NCBI GenBank assembly: GCA_963693085.1
Contig: OY856413.1
Span: 540,010,879-540,074,878, forward strand
Length of the DNA: 64,000 nucleotides
Reading direction: 5' to 3'
Source of the DNA: Alisma plantago-aquatica
Lineage: Eukaryota > Streptophyta > Magnoliopsida > Alismatales > Alismataceae
Position numbers and translations under genes: made by a program. Each line of letters begins with the position of its first letter. Within the stretch, counting starts at the first letter, position 1. Below the pieces are notes generated by a model. That model searched no databases and had not been told where the DNA came from. It was given only the letters and a program-made list of their open reading frames with translations. This document shows, piece after piece, positions 48,216 through 61,283 of this stretch.

Positions 48216-49615
48216 ACCATCAAATTATTGATAAAAAGGGACAAAGAATGTAGTAGCTGACCACCTATCACAAATTGTTGTAACCGACAATGACTCACTA
48301 CCAATCAATGACATTTACCCAGATGAAGCTCTAATGATGGAAAGAACCATCGAGCCCAAGGTACCAAGATTTGTCGATATGGTCTATTACCTTGCTTGTT
48401 GACAAGTGCCACTAGAAATTACATACGATGAGAAGAAGTTCTTTTGTGACCTAACAAACTATTAGTAGGAAGGCCTACTTTTGTTTAGAAGGTGTGTTGA
48501 GAATATGTATCACAGATGCATTCCAAAAGAAGAAGTGCCATAAATCCTTCATGCGTGCCACTCTTCACCTTATGGTGGGTAGTTAGGCAGAGAGGACGAT
48601 CGCCAAAATTTTACAATCTGGATTTCATTAGCTTACTATGTTTAAGGATGCACATGCCTATATTTAATCATGCATAGAGTGTCAACACAATGAAAACATA
48701 TCAAAGAGGAAAGAGATGCCCATGTCTGATTGGATCAAAGTTGAGACATTATACGCTTGGGGAATAGATTATATGTGACCTTTCCCATCATCACAGGGCA
48801 ACCAATACATTTTTAGTGGATTATGTATCCAAATGGGTGGAAGTGGTAGCCACCCTGATTGTGACTCAAAGGAAGTGATAAGATTGTTTGAAAAGGTGAT
48901 CTTTCCCTGTTATGGAGTCCCACACACTATCATTAGTGACAGGGGATCCCACTTTTCAGAAAGATAGTTTGCAACACTATTGAAGAAATATGGAGTGAGG
49001 TACAAGGTTGCCACCCCTTACCACCCACAAATCTCGAGCCAATTTGAGGTTTCAAATCGACAAATTAAACAAATTTTGGGAAAGATAGTTGGGCAGACCC
49101 AAAAAGATTGGTCGATGAAGCTCAATGATGCCCTATCAACATATCACACTACCTATAAGACTCTCATAGGGACCACTCCCTACACGTTGATTTATGGTAA
49201 GGCATGCCATTTACTAGTTGAATTGGAGCACAAGAACTTATGGGAAATCAAGTTCTTGAACATGGACATAACACTGGCCATAAAAAAGAGGTTTTTACAA
49301 TTACAAGAATTAGAGGAGCTAAGGCTCCATGCTTATGAAAATTCCAGGATTTATAAGCAACGAACTAAAGTGTGACATGATGCCCACTTAAAAAGGAAAG
49401 ATGTGTCTCAGGAGACAAGGTTCTTTTTTTCAATTCAAGAATTTTACTTTTTCTTGAAAGTTAAAATCAAGATGGCCAGGTCCCTTTAGTGTGTCAAAGA
49501 TATATCCACCATGGATGATGGAGCTCTCCATGAAAATGAGGAATTTACCTGTAAATGGACATAGAGTAAAGATATATTATGAAGATGAAGTTGTTGCTAG
49601 AAGGCTAGAAGTTTA
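48216..49615 (+). pseudogene. Element D RNase H end and integrase
   Basis: RNase H ends with IIDKKGTKNVVADHLS at 48220-48280, the usual Athila/Tat linker. The integrase zinc-finger region near 48540-48700 is badly decayed (CHSSPYGG). The core has IISDRGSHF with the second catalytic Asp (about 48930-48957), and then [14 protein letters not shown] with the Glu. 48980-49375 is open for 131 codons: [50 protein letters not shown]. After the stop, traces of the C-terminal domain run to about 49615. It would insert element DNA into the genome if intact; upstream stops make it inactive. Confidence 0.88.
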
Positions 49616-51174
49616 ATTGGATGAACCATCAAAGACAAATCAAGGATTTCTAAACATGCTTTCCTGAATTCTAGCTTGTTTTATTTCTCAAAACCTGGAT
49701 TTAACTAATTTCTATCCAAGGTTTTATGATGTTGAAACTAAGTTGCTTTTGATTCTTAATTTCTAGTATATATAGAATAAAGTTATTGATAAATCTAAGA
49801 TAGGTATCCTCATTGCAGGTACAATCAGTTGAAAAAAGAGAAGAGAACCTTCAGTTTAAAACCCTATGGAACCATCAGATTTGTTGATAGATGGACTGAA
49901 AATCATCCAAAGGGAGTTAGTGAGTCCATTGTTAGCTAAGGTATAAGGGAAACCATCGAGTCTTGAGCACCATTGGATCCTATGACTTAGTGAATCCATT
50001 GCATGACATGTTCTACTGAGGCATCAGAAGGCTCACACACTAGAAACCATTAGTTTGATGTTGGTTTCACTATTCAGATTGCTTTTCTCTTTGAAACCAT
50101 AAGAAAAGAGGGCATCCTGTGAAACCATGAGAAGATGCAGTCTGGCCAGCCAACAAATCATGAGCTTTGTTAGTCCATTAAAGAGAGATGGTCAGTGTAA
50201 CCATCAGAAAAGGTGTGCTCACTGAAAACCATCAGAATGTGTAAATCCACATCCGATGGTTACACGAGTCCCACCACTACTAGAGAAGTTTATATAAAAT
50301 AATGAGGGAGACCCAACACTATGCACAATTGTACACGAGTAGTAAAAGTAGAGAGTTAAGGCGGCTGACCCCATCACTCTTGAAACCATCTAAAGACATG
50401 AGTTTCCTTCAACCTCAGATTATAGGAAGACGGCCAACCACAGAAGGATCGATGATGATGCTTACTAGCTAGGATTAAAAGCATGTTGTGATAGAGGGAG
50501 AGCTCCATCAAAGGAGATACAGATCAATTCGTGATGTCAAAGATAGCAGTGACTGGGAAACTCATTGTTGAACCTCTTTTTCTTGGTTCTTCTTCTGCTC
50601 TGGAGAAATTGCCTCTAGAATTGTCATCGTTTTAGATCCCGACCTTCCAACTTCTAAAGCATGAGTTTCATTTCTAGTGAAAACCATTTGAAGGTGTCCA
50701 ACCTATACAAACCATCGGATCACCATCTTCATGCTGCTCAAACCATCAATTTTACCCTCCTCCTTTACCTATTCTAAGCATTGGGTTTGATGTGCACCAT
50801 CTATTATTTGAATCTCAAGGAAAACCATCGATTTACCCCTTTTGCAAACCATCGATTCACCAACTTACATGCAATCTAAACCATTATAAGATTGAATCTA
50901 TTTCCTCATTAATATCTAAGGATTACCCTCTATTTCACCTCGCTAACCATCGTTCACAGTTGCTCATGGGTCTCCCTCGGTGAACCATCGATAGGCAACT
51001 ACCTTTGAAACCCAACAATTTGTAGACGCCTATCAGAACCATCAGGTGTTTGAGCTTCCAAGGCAAACAATTGGTTTGCAATTTAATAGTTGCACAAAAT
51101 TAATATTTGAATTTACATGTTGGCCTAACCCTACAAGAGATATACCAATATCTACATAGCATCAAAATATTGAA
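49616..51174. other. Non-coding, dispersed ACCATC motif region
   Basis: No gene is supported. Between 49865 and 51050 the words AACCATC, AAACCAT and ACCATCG/A recur about twenty times at irregular spacing. The region lies between pol and the decayed downstream frame of element D. Confidence 0.5.
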
Positions 51175-53460
51175 ATGGAGGGTAATATAGGTAAGGAACA
51201 AAGTGTTAGTAAGGGACTGATTAGTCAAGAAAGAGAGACTAGATGAATTAGGGCAACAACGACTTATGAAGAAATAGACAAAATAGAGAGATTAAAAGAT
51301 GAAATTGTTGCTTATGCTGAACTCCATGGGGATCCTACCCCAGAAATTATTTGGGCTAGGTCAAAAGTAGATAGACTCAAAAGGCTAGCAGAGCTAATTC
51401 CTAAAGAGTCCTATAGCTCGAATGAGTATATGAGGACTCAGACTTTTGAATACTCCACCGATTGAAGTCTAGAACCCCAAGAAAAGGAAGGGGCATCAAG
51501 TCCCCCTCGCCCTCATAGACCAAGCAAGGTGACCATGACATAATTAGGGGACAATATCAAAGAATAGGCAATACCACAACTAGTAGCCACCACTACTAGC
51601 AAATTCATTGCCAGGACTATTCCACCAACATCAAATATCATCTACAAGAAACAATCTGACAACTACCTCCTACCTAGAGATGATGATCACTTAGATGTCT
51701 GGGACCAGATGCTTGCAAAGAAAACCTTTAAAGACACAAGGTTTGGAGACGTTGACACCCTGGAAAAGTTGGGAATATATCAGTGAACATGGAAAGCTTT
51801 GACAAAATCTTAATTTACAAGATGTGCTTCAACAAACATATATACTATGACAAACTCAACGTCCTTAAAGAATCTGTTGGATAAGAAAGAAGAAGTAAAA
51901 GACTTCGGGGGACACTATAAGTTGGCAGTCCAAATTATTAAGGAGAACTATGTAATTAATGAGAAATGTCTCAATTCTATTTTCACTGACTCAAATGAAC
52001 AAGCAAAAAGATCCAAAAGAGCTAAAAGAGATAGATAAGTTTGAGGCTTTTTCAATGATCAAACATGGGAAAGACTATCTAGAGAAAGTCGATACAGCTC
52101 AAGGTAGTCAAAAGCTGCCATTATGTATTTTGGGTTCATCTAAGTGGTACATAAAATATTCACCAACACCCTATTCTTCAGGATGGACATAGGAAAAGTG
52201 ACCAGAATGAACTTCCACATTCCATGGAGCATAATGGAAATGTATTCAATCAATATCACACATGCACTAATTGATAGGCTATGTTACTAGTTGGTCTAGA
52301 AGGCTCTTGTGAGTTCTGAATGGGAGGCCTAGTCACACGCATTGCATAACATATAGGGTACCCCAATGAGTTGAAGTTCTTCCTCAAATCTATTGGGGAA
52401 ATGCAAGTCTATGTCAAGTATCTAATTGCCATATATATCTTGAAAAGGTAGAAGTAGAAATACTTTTATCAATTCTATAGATCCAACGACTTTCTACCCC
52501 TACCCAAAGTGTGCAATTACAATTAGACAAGCTCATATTCGAGGAGGATGAAATCCTATGAATGAAGTATGGATCAAACCCATCCCAACTATTAGTGAAC
52601 AAGCATCAATTGAGCAATAGATAAAGAAAACTAAAGACACTACTACAAAGTTGACACAAAAAAGAGTAATATGCCTCCCAAAGAAGATGGTGACCAAAAC
52701 CAAAGAAGATGAAATCCCCAACATTGGACGTAGTAAATCTAGAAGAGGATGAAACAAAACCTCTAATGATTACTCCCTCCATTGTTATCCCTGAAGCATC
52801 AACGACTACTCATGTCACAAGTATTGTAAAGACACTTAATGAGGCTCTGGCCGGTAATAGCCCTATAATTGATGCAAGAAATGTTACATCAGAAACATTA
52901 GTAGAACTAGAGCAAGAAGGAATAACAAAAACTCCCAACAATGTGAGTGTGGAATCCCACCACACTATTCTACAGGAAGTAGACAACAATATATGGGCTG
53001 ATACATCATCCAATCAAGGAGCCGATAGAGAAATAATGGTCACAAATAGAAATGAACACTTATCAATCAATGTATCAGAAAGGGAGATTCTAGAGAGAGA
53101 ATTAGAAGAAAAAGGGCATCCCTAGACAATATATGAGGGTGAACAAAGTCTACATATGAGTAGGGGCCACAAAGAGTCTATAAAAGCAAAGGAGGTCAAG
53201 TAGGAGTCAAACTTAAGAAAATGCAAAGAGCAACCATGATGGGCTCCTGCTGCAACTAAATTTATGGAGATAGGGCAAGAGATTGATGACGTGTGTGAGA
53301 TCGTCTTTGACTCTACTCTAAAAAATCTAAACTTAACTTTGAATACGTATACAGTAACTGCATAGGTGTAGAAGATAACAATAGAATTGTAGCCACTCCT
53401 GGCCCTACCACAACACATGCAGTTGTTAGCTATAAATCAAAAGCAGGTCATGGAAGTTGT
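51175..53460 (+). pseudogene. Decayed ORF of unknown function downstream of D pol
   Basis: ATG at 51175 opens a frame whose composition is clearly protein-like despite stops: YEEIDKIERLKDEIVAYAELHG, DPTPEIIWARSKVDRLKRLAEL, DDDHLDVWDQMLAKKTF and, at 51847-52038 in the same frame, LLDKKEEVKDFGGHYKLAVQI. Frames then switch. 52709-53125 is open for 138 codons (acidic, Ser/Thr-rich, ending SEREILERELEEKGHP). I recognise no family. Same-strand position between pol and the expected 3' LTR is where Athila elements carry an env-like ORF and Tat elements an additional ORF. A relation to those is inferred from position only. Confidence 0.45.
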
Positions 53461-54923
53461 CATGGAACCATTTATTACCCTAAGTACACACTTCTAATGG
53501 TTACACAACCAAAGGTAGGTTGACGTGGGAACCCATTCCTAGAATGGATCACATAACATATTTGGTTTGGACATAGAAGAACATTTGAGCAAGGTTTGGG
53601 ATTCAACATCAATGTACCCATTATAAGCTTGTTTCAAGGTTCAAAGTACATCGTTGAGTCAAATTAAGATGCTAGAATGAACAAGTTTGAATCTTGATCC
53701 AGGATACATCAAAACTTAGTGATTAGGTCGAGAATGAGTATTTGAGACACATTCAATCAAGGTTAAGCAATAAAGAAGAGTTGTTTAGCATAATAGCACA
53801 TTTTAGGCCATATAAGTAAAATTGGATCATTTATGGGAGCAAAGACAAACAAAGTTAGAATAATGGAATAACTAGTTTCTCAAGCTACTGATATAAGGCT
53901 AATATCAAGTTTTGTGGCATAAATAAGCAAGGTTGAGAATTTGATGGTATACAACATTTAGAAATGGATCAAAAGTGATCATATTCTAAAATTTTAGTGG
54001 AATTATGAACAAAATTAGGTCAAAGAAATAGTTCCATTTTGCAAATATTTCGTTCACTAAATACAAATTCGTATATGGCATGTCCAAAACGTCTCAAGGA
54101 CTGATACGATAGCATTTTGGAAAGAAAATACCTCAAGTAGGTGGTTCTAGATCATCAAATCTTGATCTAGTGGCTATTGAGAGGCCACTAAGCTCCTAGC
54201 TGAGGCATCCCCTAGCCTGATCCTGTTGATATTGGGCAACACACTTGGCCATCTTTGTGAGAACCCATTACACTAAATGAGATTACTCAAAACATAAAAC
54301 ACATTCAATCACTAATTAATCACATACCCAAAAATATGGGTAAATTAAAACTGATTTCAACATCAACACCCACTCAAAATCATTTTCATACGAGCCCAAT
54401 ATCTTTCTTATATCCATACTACGAAAAGAATTTGATACAAATTGTTTTATCGACTTAGCCACAACATAGATACACAGGAAAACAATATTCATATATGCCA
54501 CACAAACAAGCATTAATATGCTAACAAAAGTTTGATTCATTTGAAACACCATATACAAACTTTTCCTACCCAGACCTGAGAGTACAGGGACGACTCTAGG
54601 ACACACTAGACATCTAATCAACTTTCTCAAAGATTCATTACTAGTATATCTCCTCTTTACTTTCACGATTTTGTTTCCATCATTGTCGATTACCTAAAAA
54701 GATGTGGTGAACCACAAGGGTGAGACCCATGTCCCAACAAGAGATATAACCTCCAACAATGCTTATTGATCACAACATTTTAAGTGATTAAACAATTTAA
54801 GCAGTTTAATCAGATATAACAAATAGGCTTAATAGCAGGGATGATTGATAGAATACATAAAGGAGAAGATAATAATTATCATCATTAGCCAGACTATCAC
54901 CCTTTATCTTGTTGACAATATAA
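53461..54923. other. Unassigned non-coding DNA
   Basis: I see no supportable gene or element boundary. A 116-codon minus-strand frame at 54316-54666 is hydrophobic and unlike any family I know. The expected D 3' LTR could lie here, but I could not align it with the 5' LTR by eye. Confidence 0.3.
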
Positions 54924-55345
54924 CACTACCAAAAAAATGGTCTTTAACTACAAAAATAGTGTAGTAAAAATCCCAAATTTTGTAGCTAAAAGCTTTAGCT
55001 ACATTTATCCTTATATTTAGAATATGAAGCTAATACTCGTGTAGGTAATTGTTTTAACTACATTTTTCAAAAATGTAGTTAGAGATTCATCTGGATACAT
55101 TTCATATGTAACCCCAATTGTAGGTATAGGTTATCCTTACGCATAAAAATGTAGTTACAACTGTAGTTAAATATATGACTACAATTGTATTTGTAGCTAC
55201 GATATGTAGGGGAAATGCCATTTGTTATGATTGTATATGTAGTTAATGTGTAGCTAAAATTAGCACTTATTACACTTGTAATTGCAGTTAATGTGTAGTT
55301 AGAGACATCACTAACTACATATGCATGCATATGTAGTTAGATTAT
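54924..55345. mobile_element. CACTA-like transposon end with subterminal repeats
   Basis: CACTACCAAAAAAATGG at 54924, preceded by TAA, matches the terminal sequence of plant CACTA (En/Spm) DNA transposons. The next 400 bp are filled with TGTAGTTA/TAACTACA words in both orientations, like CACTA subterminal transposase-binding repeats. They form nested palindromes: a stem around 54978-55000, a 27-bp one at 55055-55081 and a perfect 30-bp one at 55311-55340. The opposite terminus was not found, and no transposase frame is visible nearby. Confidence 0.55.
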
Positions 55346-55909
55346 GTATACATTCACTAAATTATCAATACAAAAGTACTTTTTAAAAAGAAGTTGAAAT
55401 CTATAGTGATTCAGATCAAGTTCTGGTTGCAATGTCAATAATCATACTTTTATTTATATTGAAACATGAGTACACATGGGGAGGACATAAACCTTGCCCC
55501 AATTTTACAACATGGAAAGAAGATACATGTATTCAATGACCCTTATGAGAATATAAGTTTACATCTCTCTCAATACTTCACCCAACATTGTACCCTAGAT
55601 CTCAACTTTTTCAAGAAGCTTGAAATAACTTGGATCGGGACCCACAAGTTCATGTTTAAATTTCATATCATCATACCATATTGCCGCTGAAGAAAAAATT
55701 AGACTTGAAACATATTCAACCCAGAGAACAAATATCTTAGGCCATTTGAAGGTAGATCACATTGAGAAAATGTATCCGTCAATCTTCCCAATCAAAAGAT
55801 AGGACGCTGAAAATTTTTGATGACCCAAAACAATGAAGAAAATAGATTAAGTCCACCTACAAGATTCAACAAATTCAACTTGAATTCAAATTTGAATAAT
55901 AGTATCAAT

Positions 55910-55983
55910 TACCTTCTTCAATGGAGTGCATGTACACATAAAATATCCTCCTTTCAATAGCATGCTCTATTCAGCAAGATTTA
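55910..55983. repeat. 75-bp direct repeat, copy 1
   Basis: Contains ACCTTCTTCAA and AATAGCATGCTCTATTCA; it matches 56164-56238 with about ten differences, 254 bp apart. Confidence 0.7.
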
Positions 55984-56163
55984 GTCATGTTCGCAAGAAC
56001 ATAAAACACAATAAATCATAAAACACTAATGTAGAAGCAAAGGGGTGACACATAAAGAAGTAGAGAGCCACCACTCTCTACCTTTGGATTAACGTCAGTC
56101 TTATTAACAAAATATAATTGATAACCTACAAATTAGGAAGTACGAACACTTTTCTGGACAATA

Positions 56164-56238
56164 TACCTTCTTCAACGAAGTGCATGTACATATACAATAG
56201 CCTCCTTTTAATAGCATGCTCTATTCATCAGGATTCAA
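56164..56238. repeat. 75-bp direct repeat, copy 2
   Basis: Second copy of the 55910 repeat, in the same orientation. Confidence 0.7.
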
Positions 56239-59200
56239 TCCGGTATTGCTAAGGAACAAAGCATAAGAGAGTTGAATGGAGGATTGTTTGAGCTCTCCTT
56301 CTAGGCATAGTTAAGATGTAGTACCTTAAGTTTGCATTTTTGGTACCAAGCGTTGATTCTTCAACTCAATCGGTAAGCAATTACTTTCTTTTCAGGATAA
56401 TCATACTTCAGTCATGTCATCCTTCAAATTGGAGAAGTCTCACGAATTAAAGAAATAATAAAATAGCCTAGAAAAGTCAGTCCAATTACTGATATAGAAC
56501 TCATATATGCTCCGGTAATGATTATACCATGGCATGCAAATTCGGTACTCTATCACTAGGTTTTAACAGATTATGGATTGTTGTAGCTGTAAGCCATGTG
56601 GGCGTCATCCTAGCAATGAAGCTTAAAAATTCTAAGATAGATTACATTAGAAACATAGAAAGATGTTAGAGAAAGTAAAGAACCTAGAAACTTTCACTCT
56701 TCTCATAGAGATTGAAAAATAATTGCACAAAAAGGAACTTCAGAGCCAACCATTATGGACAAATGATTTAACTGCACATATTGAAGCTTCACGGTCAATC
56801 CGGTTGCTCTTACAATGCGTACACAATCACAAAAATCTATGAAGTTGGTCAAAGTTGGAAAAAATGCAAAAGAGTTTCAGTTTTGTGCAAATAATGGGGA
56901 GTAATTTACGTCGGCCCAATTAAGTTATATATCTCTCAAGTGTTGGAGTTCCATATTCCGTTACAATGAGGGCTGCCCTGTTCCAACATGAGGAAGATAG
57001 TTAGGAACAAATCAGTGGTGAAATGAGATAAAGTGGTCATGCATCATTCTAAAACATCAAATTCTTGACTTCGTGTTACATTGTTTTATTATGAATTAAT
57101 AGCTTGCCTACAGCAAGTAATGTGTCTAGCTTCATCATCTTTGTAGAAAGAATTGAATGGAATAGAAGAGACACTAGTATCATGAATTTTATAGGGTGAA
57201 ATATATATGTCAGTAAGATAGGCAAGATTTTAGAGGGTGAAACATATATGTCAACTAGCTAAAGGCATTTTAATGGAAGAAGAGGCAGAAATGGTCAAAG
57301 TAAGGACCTAAAATAAAAAACAGGTTAGGAAAAAAATAAAGTATTTTGATTTATCGGATTCTTTTTTGGATATGAGAACTTACAAGTGATAAACATGTAT
57401 CAATCGTTCACTCAGTGCATGATCTAGAATGATCATAATACACTGAAATATATTAAGACATTGCATATATGTTAATAAAGTAGAAGATGACATCACTAAT
57501 TGCAAACTTGACAGTTGTTATGTCAAAATATTCACCGAAAATATGTCATTCAATTTATTTAATTATCAAAAACCAAATGCAAAAAATAGAGTTCAATTGG
57601 AGAAACGTAAAACCTTAACATAGAGTGAAGTATCCTTCTTGAATAAACATGGAATGAATTAAAAAACCTTTCTTGAATGCAAATGGATATTGGTACACAA
57701 GCTGATCAAACTTTCCTACAATGAAAATTGTGGAGGGGGTGCACAAGTGAATCACCACTAAAAACCATACTAGAGTGAAATTAGCCGTGGTAGGATTTGC
57801 ATACAATTATGGAAGCTGAGGTTGGATATCAAAGTCATCCTGATAAGGTACTAGAAACGCATGCCCAAGTGTGTTAGATAGAAAATAGTACCCCATTTTT
57901 TCACCAACATGTTATAGTGTAGTGAATGTTTCACCATATGACATGCTCTCACAGTACAAGAATGCAGCAAATGGCGTCAGACAAAGACAAAGATTGCATA
58001 GAGACCATTCTTTGTTGCCAAGTTGCCAATATATTCAGACTATTTGGCTCTTTCAACTAGAAGGAAGTAACTTCACCTGCATTAATGCCACTTCAGGTTG
58101 ATGTCTGATAGGTAGGATGATATTGGAGACTTTTCCAGTTTTACTATTAAGGCTTCGAAGTTTGATTATACAAAAAAAAAAATTCTACAGGCCATCAAAT
58201 AAAAGTGGATATATGTCAACGAAGTACTTTATAAAATATATATGAGATCATGGTTGTAGAATGGTAAGATTAGGGTCGTATTGTAAAAGACAAATTGAAG
58301 AGGCACTTTCCTTTACAAAAGAAATTATGGATTCAAAATGCTAGAAACTAAGCTCGCAAGTTCCTATTACATGGAAGAAATAGGTGATTAATACCTTATT
58401 ATCAGCTATATCTAAAGACTCATAATTATCCATGTGGTATGTGACCTAATAATAGACAACATAAACTCATAGAGAGAGGGACATAATTGTGGCTATGTAG
58501 GTGTTGAAGCACACTATGTTTGGTTCATTCTCTAATGGAGACAGAGACATGACTGTGATTATGAAAAAAATTTAAAAATATAATCCTAGAAATAAGTTCA
58601 TTGGCTAGCATCATTTCAGTTAGCTTCCAAGTAATGAATGTCTATCAACAATCAACATATCCATATTATTGTTCTCTACTTTTTGTTTCAACTCAGATAA
58701 CTCATCAAAACTGAAACTACAAATTATACTTTACCCATATTAAGAATCAATGACTATGGCTAAATAGTAGAAGATACGGAAACCTCTTTACTTATAGGAA
58801 GACTATGCCTCACTATGTCAGTGATAACTTCCATCACAACAAGTACTATGCAAGTCACTGATATGCCTGCGAGTATGTGTTGAAGTCTGGAAGCAAGCAT
58901 TAGAAACTTCATCTAAATGGGAATATGAATAGAAGGGCAATCTCCTTCGTGTCTTGGAGGTGGTCACTACTAGTAAAAAGAATGGAGGGGTGTCCACTAA
59001 AGTTTGGAAGGATTGGAATGAAGTAGTCATCCTTAAAACTGCATAGGAACTCTACTATGACAAATATAGTAATGGATGGGATGAACGGAAACCACTAGTC
59101 CTCATAGGCATTTACAGTCAAAGTCTAACACATTTTATTTTGAAATAGAACACTAAAAATAGATGTTTTGGTAAATCCTTTATAGCCTACACAACATGCA

Positions 59201-61178
59201 CGGGTTATCTCCGGTTGGTTGTAGTGCATAATGTTGGAGAAGTAGATAGCAGTGAAGATAATTCCTTCATAGCATGCAAAAACAAAGCTCTGTTTGGTGA
59301 TATGATCATAGTACAAGTCAACAACAGGGTGCATGATGTCAAGACTGCAAATCATACCAAGGTGGGAAATTAGATGATGGTCAATGCAAAACACTCACTA
59401 TCAGTTACATTCTTGGGATGTTAGTTAGACTATATACTACTAAGACACCATGGCTAGATTGTTATAACTGTAGAAGCATATTTGCAAAGAAAAGGAGGTA
59501 GTAGATGGAAATGTAGTAATGCTAGTCAAAGACATTACCTACTTTGGATCTTTTGAGATTATTTTAAATAGAGATGGTCTGAATATCTTCTCACAAAGTG
59601 TTTCCACAAAATTGTTAGTGCCTGCAACAAGTTGATAAGATGAAGTGAATTAGATTAGATTTGAACACCAAGAGAGCCATCCTTCTTTTAAATAAAAGGA
59701 GGCAACCAGATATGATTATGTGTAGTGTCTAGTCACTCATTATAGTTGTCCCATAGTTTTTTCTACACCTTTGAGGATAGTTGCAATTGGTCTTCCTTTT
59801 ATCTTAGACAACACACTCTCTGACTGAAAAGGAAATACATATTCACAATACAAATTTGGAGACCCAACAGAGAACAAGCCCCTCACCTTCTCTTTAGGTT
59901 CACACTTAAGATCACATCAATTTAAAAAACATAAAAATGATTCAACATTTCATAATCAGAATAAAGGAACCCAGGGTCTACACCAGACCAACAGTACCAC
60001 CCCCATCTAAAAATGGATTCAAAGAATATCTAACCTCCTTGATCTGATCTGGATCACTATAAATCTCTTCTCAAAGAAACACCAGTATTCTCATAAATTT
60101 CAGGATCACTTCTAAAATTTAGGCTTGATCTTGGTTTAAAGCATGACATTCACTTACACATTAAACTGATTCGAACCTCTTGCCGGTCCGCCCGCCCCCG
60201 CCCTGCCAAAGAAAAAAACTTTATGACTACTACTATAATTTTGTTACTTTTATCTGTTTGCATTACTAGTAACTTTTTGCTTGTTGTGGAACAACACCTA
60301 CTCCAAAAATGCTTAGAATGTCTTCAACACGCTTTCCAGAGTAGCTTCTATTTTTTTCATCATTGGCTGCATTTTTTGTAGACCGAGAATAATTATATGC
60401 TTTGTAGAAGATGTACATTGCAGAAATGCAGAAAAAAATAGTTCGGGAAGTACATCTGAAGATGTGCATTATGAAAATATACATTCGAGGAGTCATGTTT
60501 ACAGTCTGAAGCTATGTGTGGTACCTAAGAGAAAAAATAAATTGCTCCATGTAACCCAGGTAGTACTAATATGTGTTAATTATTCCATTTACGAGATATA
60601 ACACAAATAATGTGTACATAATTCTTTGATAATTTTCTCATGACAAAAATAATGTCTACATGTAACTTCTAAAATAAAATGCATAGTTTATCTCAAATGT
60701 ATTTTGTACAAATTTTCACAGCTATAGTCACACCAAATTAGGATTATGTGTCACCTTCAAAAACATTGACCATGTTACATCCCTTTTGAATGAGCCTTTC
60801 ATCTCAAGCTTTGTATGTCAAGAAAGGCTTCTTGGGGTCCTCAAAGTTTCCTTGGCTTATATATCCACATAGTTGTTTACAAAATAGAGCAACATGACAT
60901 TTATAAAATTAAGAAAATGGATGGAAAGCACATTTGATTTTAGAGAATGATTCACTAAGAGAATAAACAGGAGGTACATATTGCCCATAACTTCATTGAG
61001 AAGATACTAAATAAAAAAACTGCTCAAACCGGTTGCAGAGCTCAAAGGGTTTTGTTGAGAACTCTGTTGGACTCAGAAGCCTTATTGTTCCTGCTCTTTT
61101 AGGCTATTAAGTAGTCATACATATTGAGCCCTTACAATTACAAAAAAGATATTAACTCAGTCAACCAACATACATCAT

Positions 61179-61283
61179 ATAATCCATGAAATCTGCAACT
61201 CCTCCTGCAACATGCATATAATCTGTGAAATCTGGAGCTCCTCCACGTCCCTTATAAACCACAAAATCTGTGAAACTAGGTAC
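61179..61283 (-). repeat. 39-bp imperfect tandem repeat
   Basis: Units starting near 61179 and 61218 share AATC-TGAAATCTG-CTCCTCC; a weaker third unit follows 45 bp on. Read on the minus strand they give APDFTDYMHVAGG then VADFMDYMMYVG in one open stretch of about 50 codons. No start or known family, so coding is unproven. Confidence 0.5.

Larger units (their letters stand above)
26672..49615 (+). mobile_element. Internal region of Athila/Tat-type gypsy element D
   Basis: The order is primer site, gag, protease, RT, RNase H, integrase, all plus strand, interrupted by the 28692-31114 insertion and the F array (33497-48210). Protein motifs match the non-chromodomain OTA group (Athila/Tat): KGGMT after the RT start, KKDHFLLPFIDHVLE, and integrase [12 protein letters not shown]. 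Stops and shifts are very frequent, so this is an old element; together with the copia fragment and B it belongs to the older layers of the window. Confidence 0.85.

Noticed and set aside
54316..54666. 116-codon hydrophobic minus-strand frame as a membrane protein gene
   Set aside because: No homology recognised, no supporting context, and AT-rich sequence on this strand easily encodes Phe/Leu/Val runs.
60165..60215. tRNA-derived SINE suggested by a GGTTCGAATC B-box on the minus strand near a GC-rich patch
   Set aside because: No proper A-box at the expected distance, no flanking duplication and no defined 3' tail.
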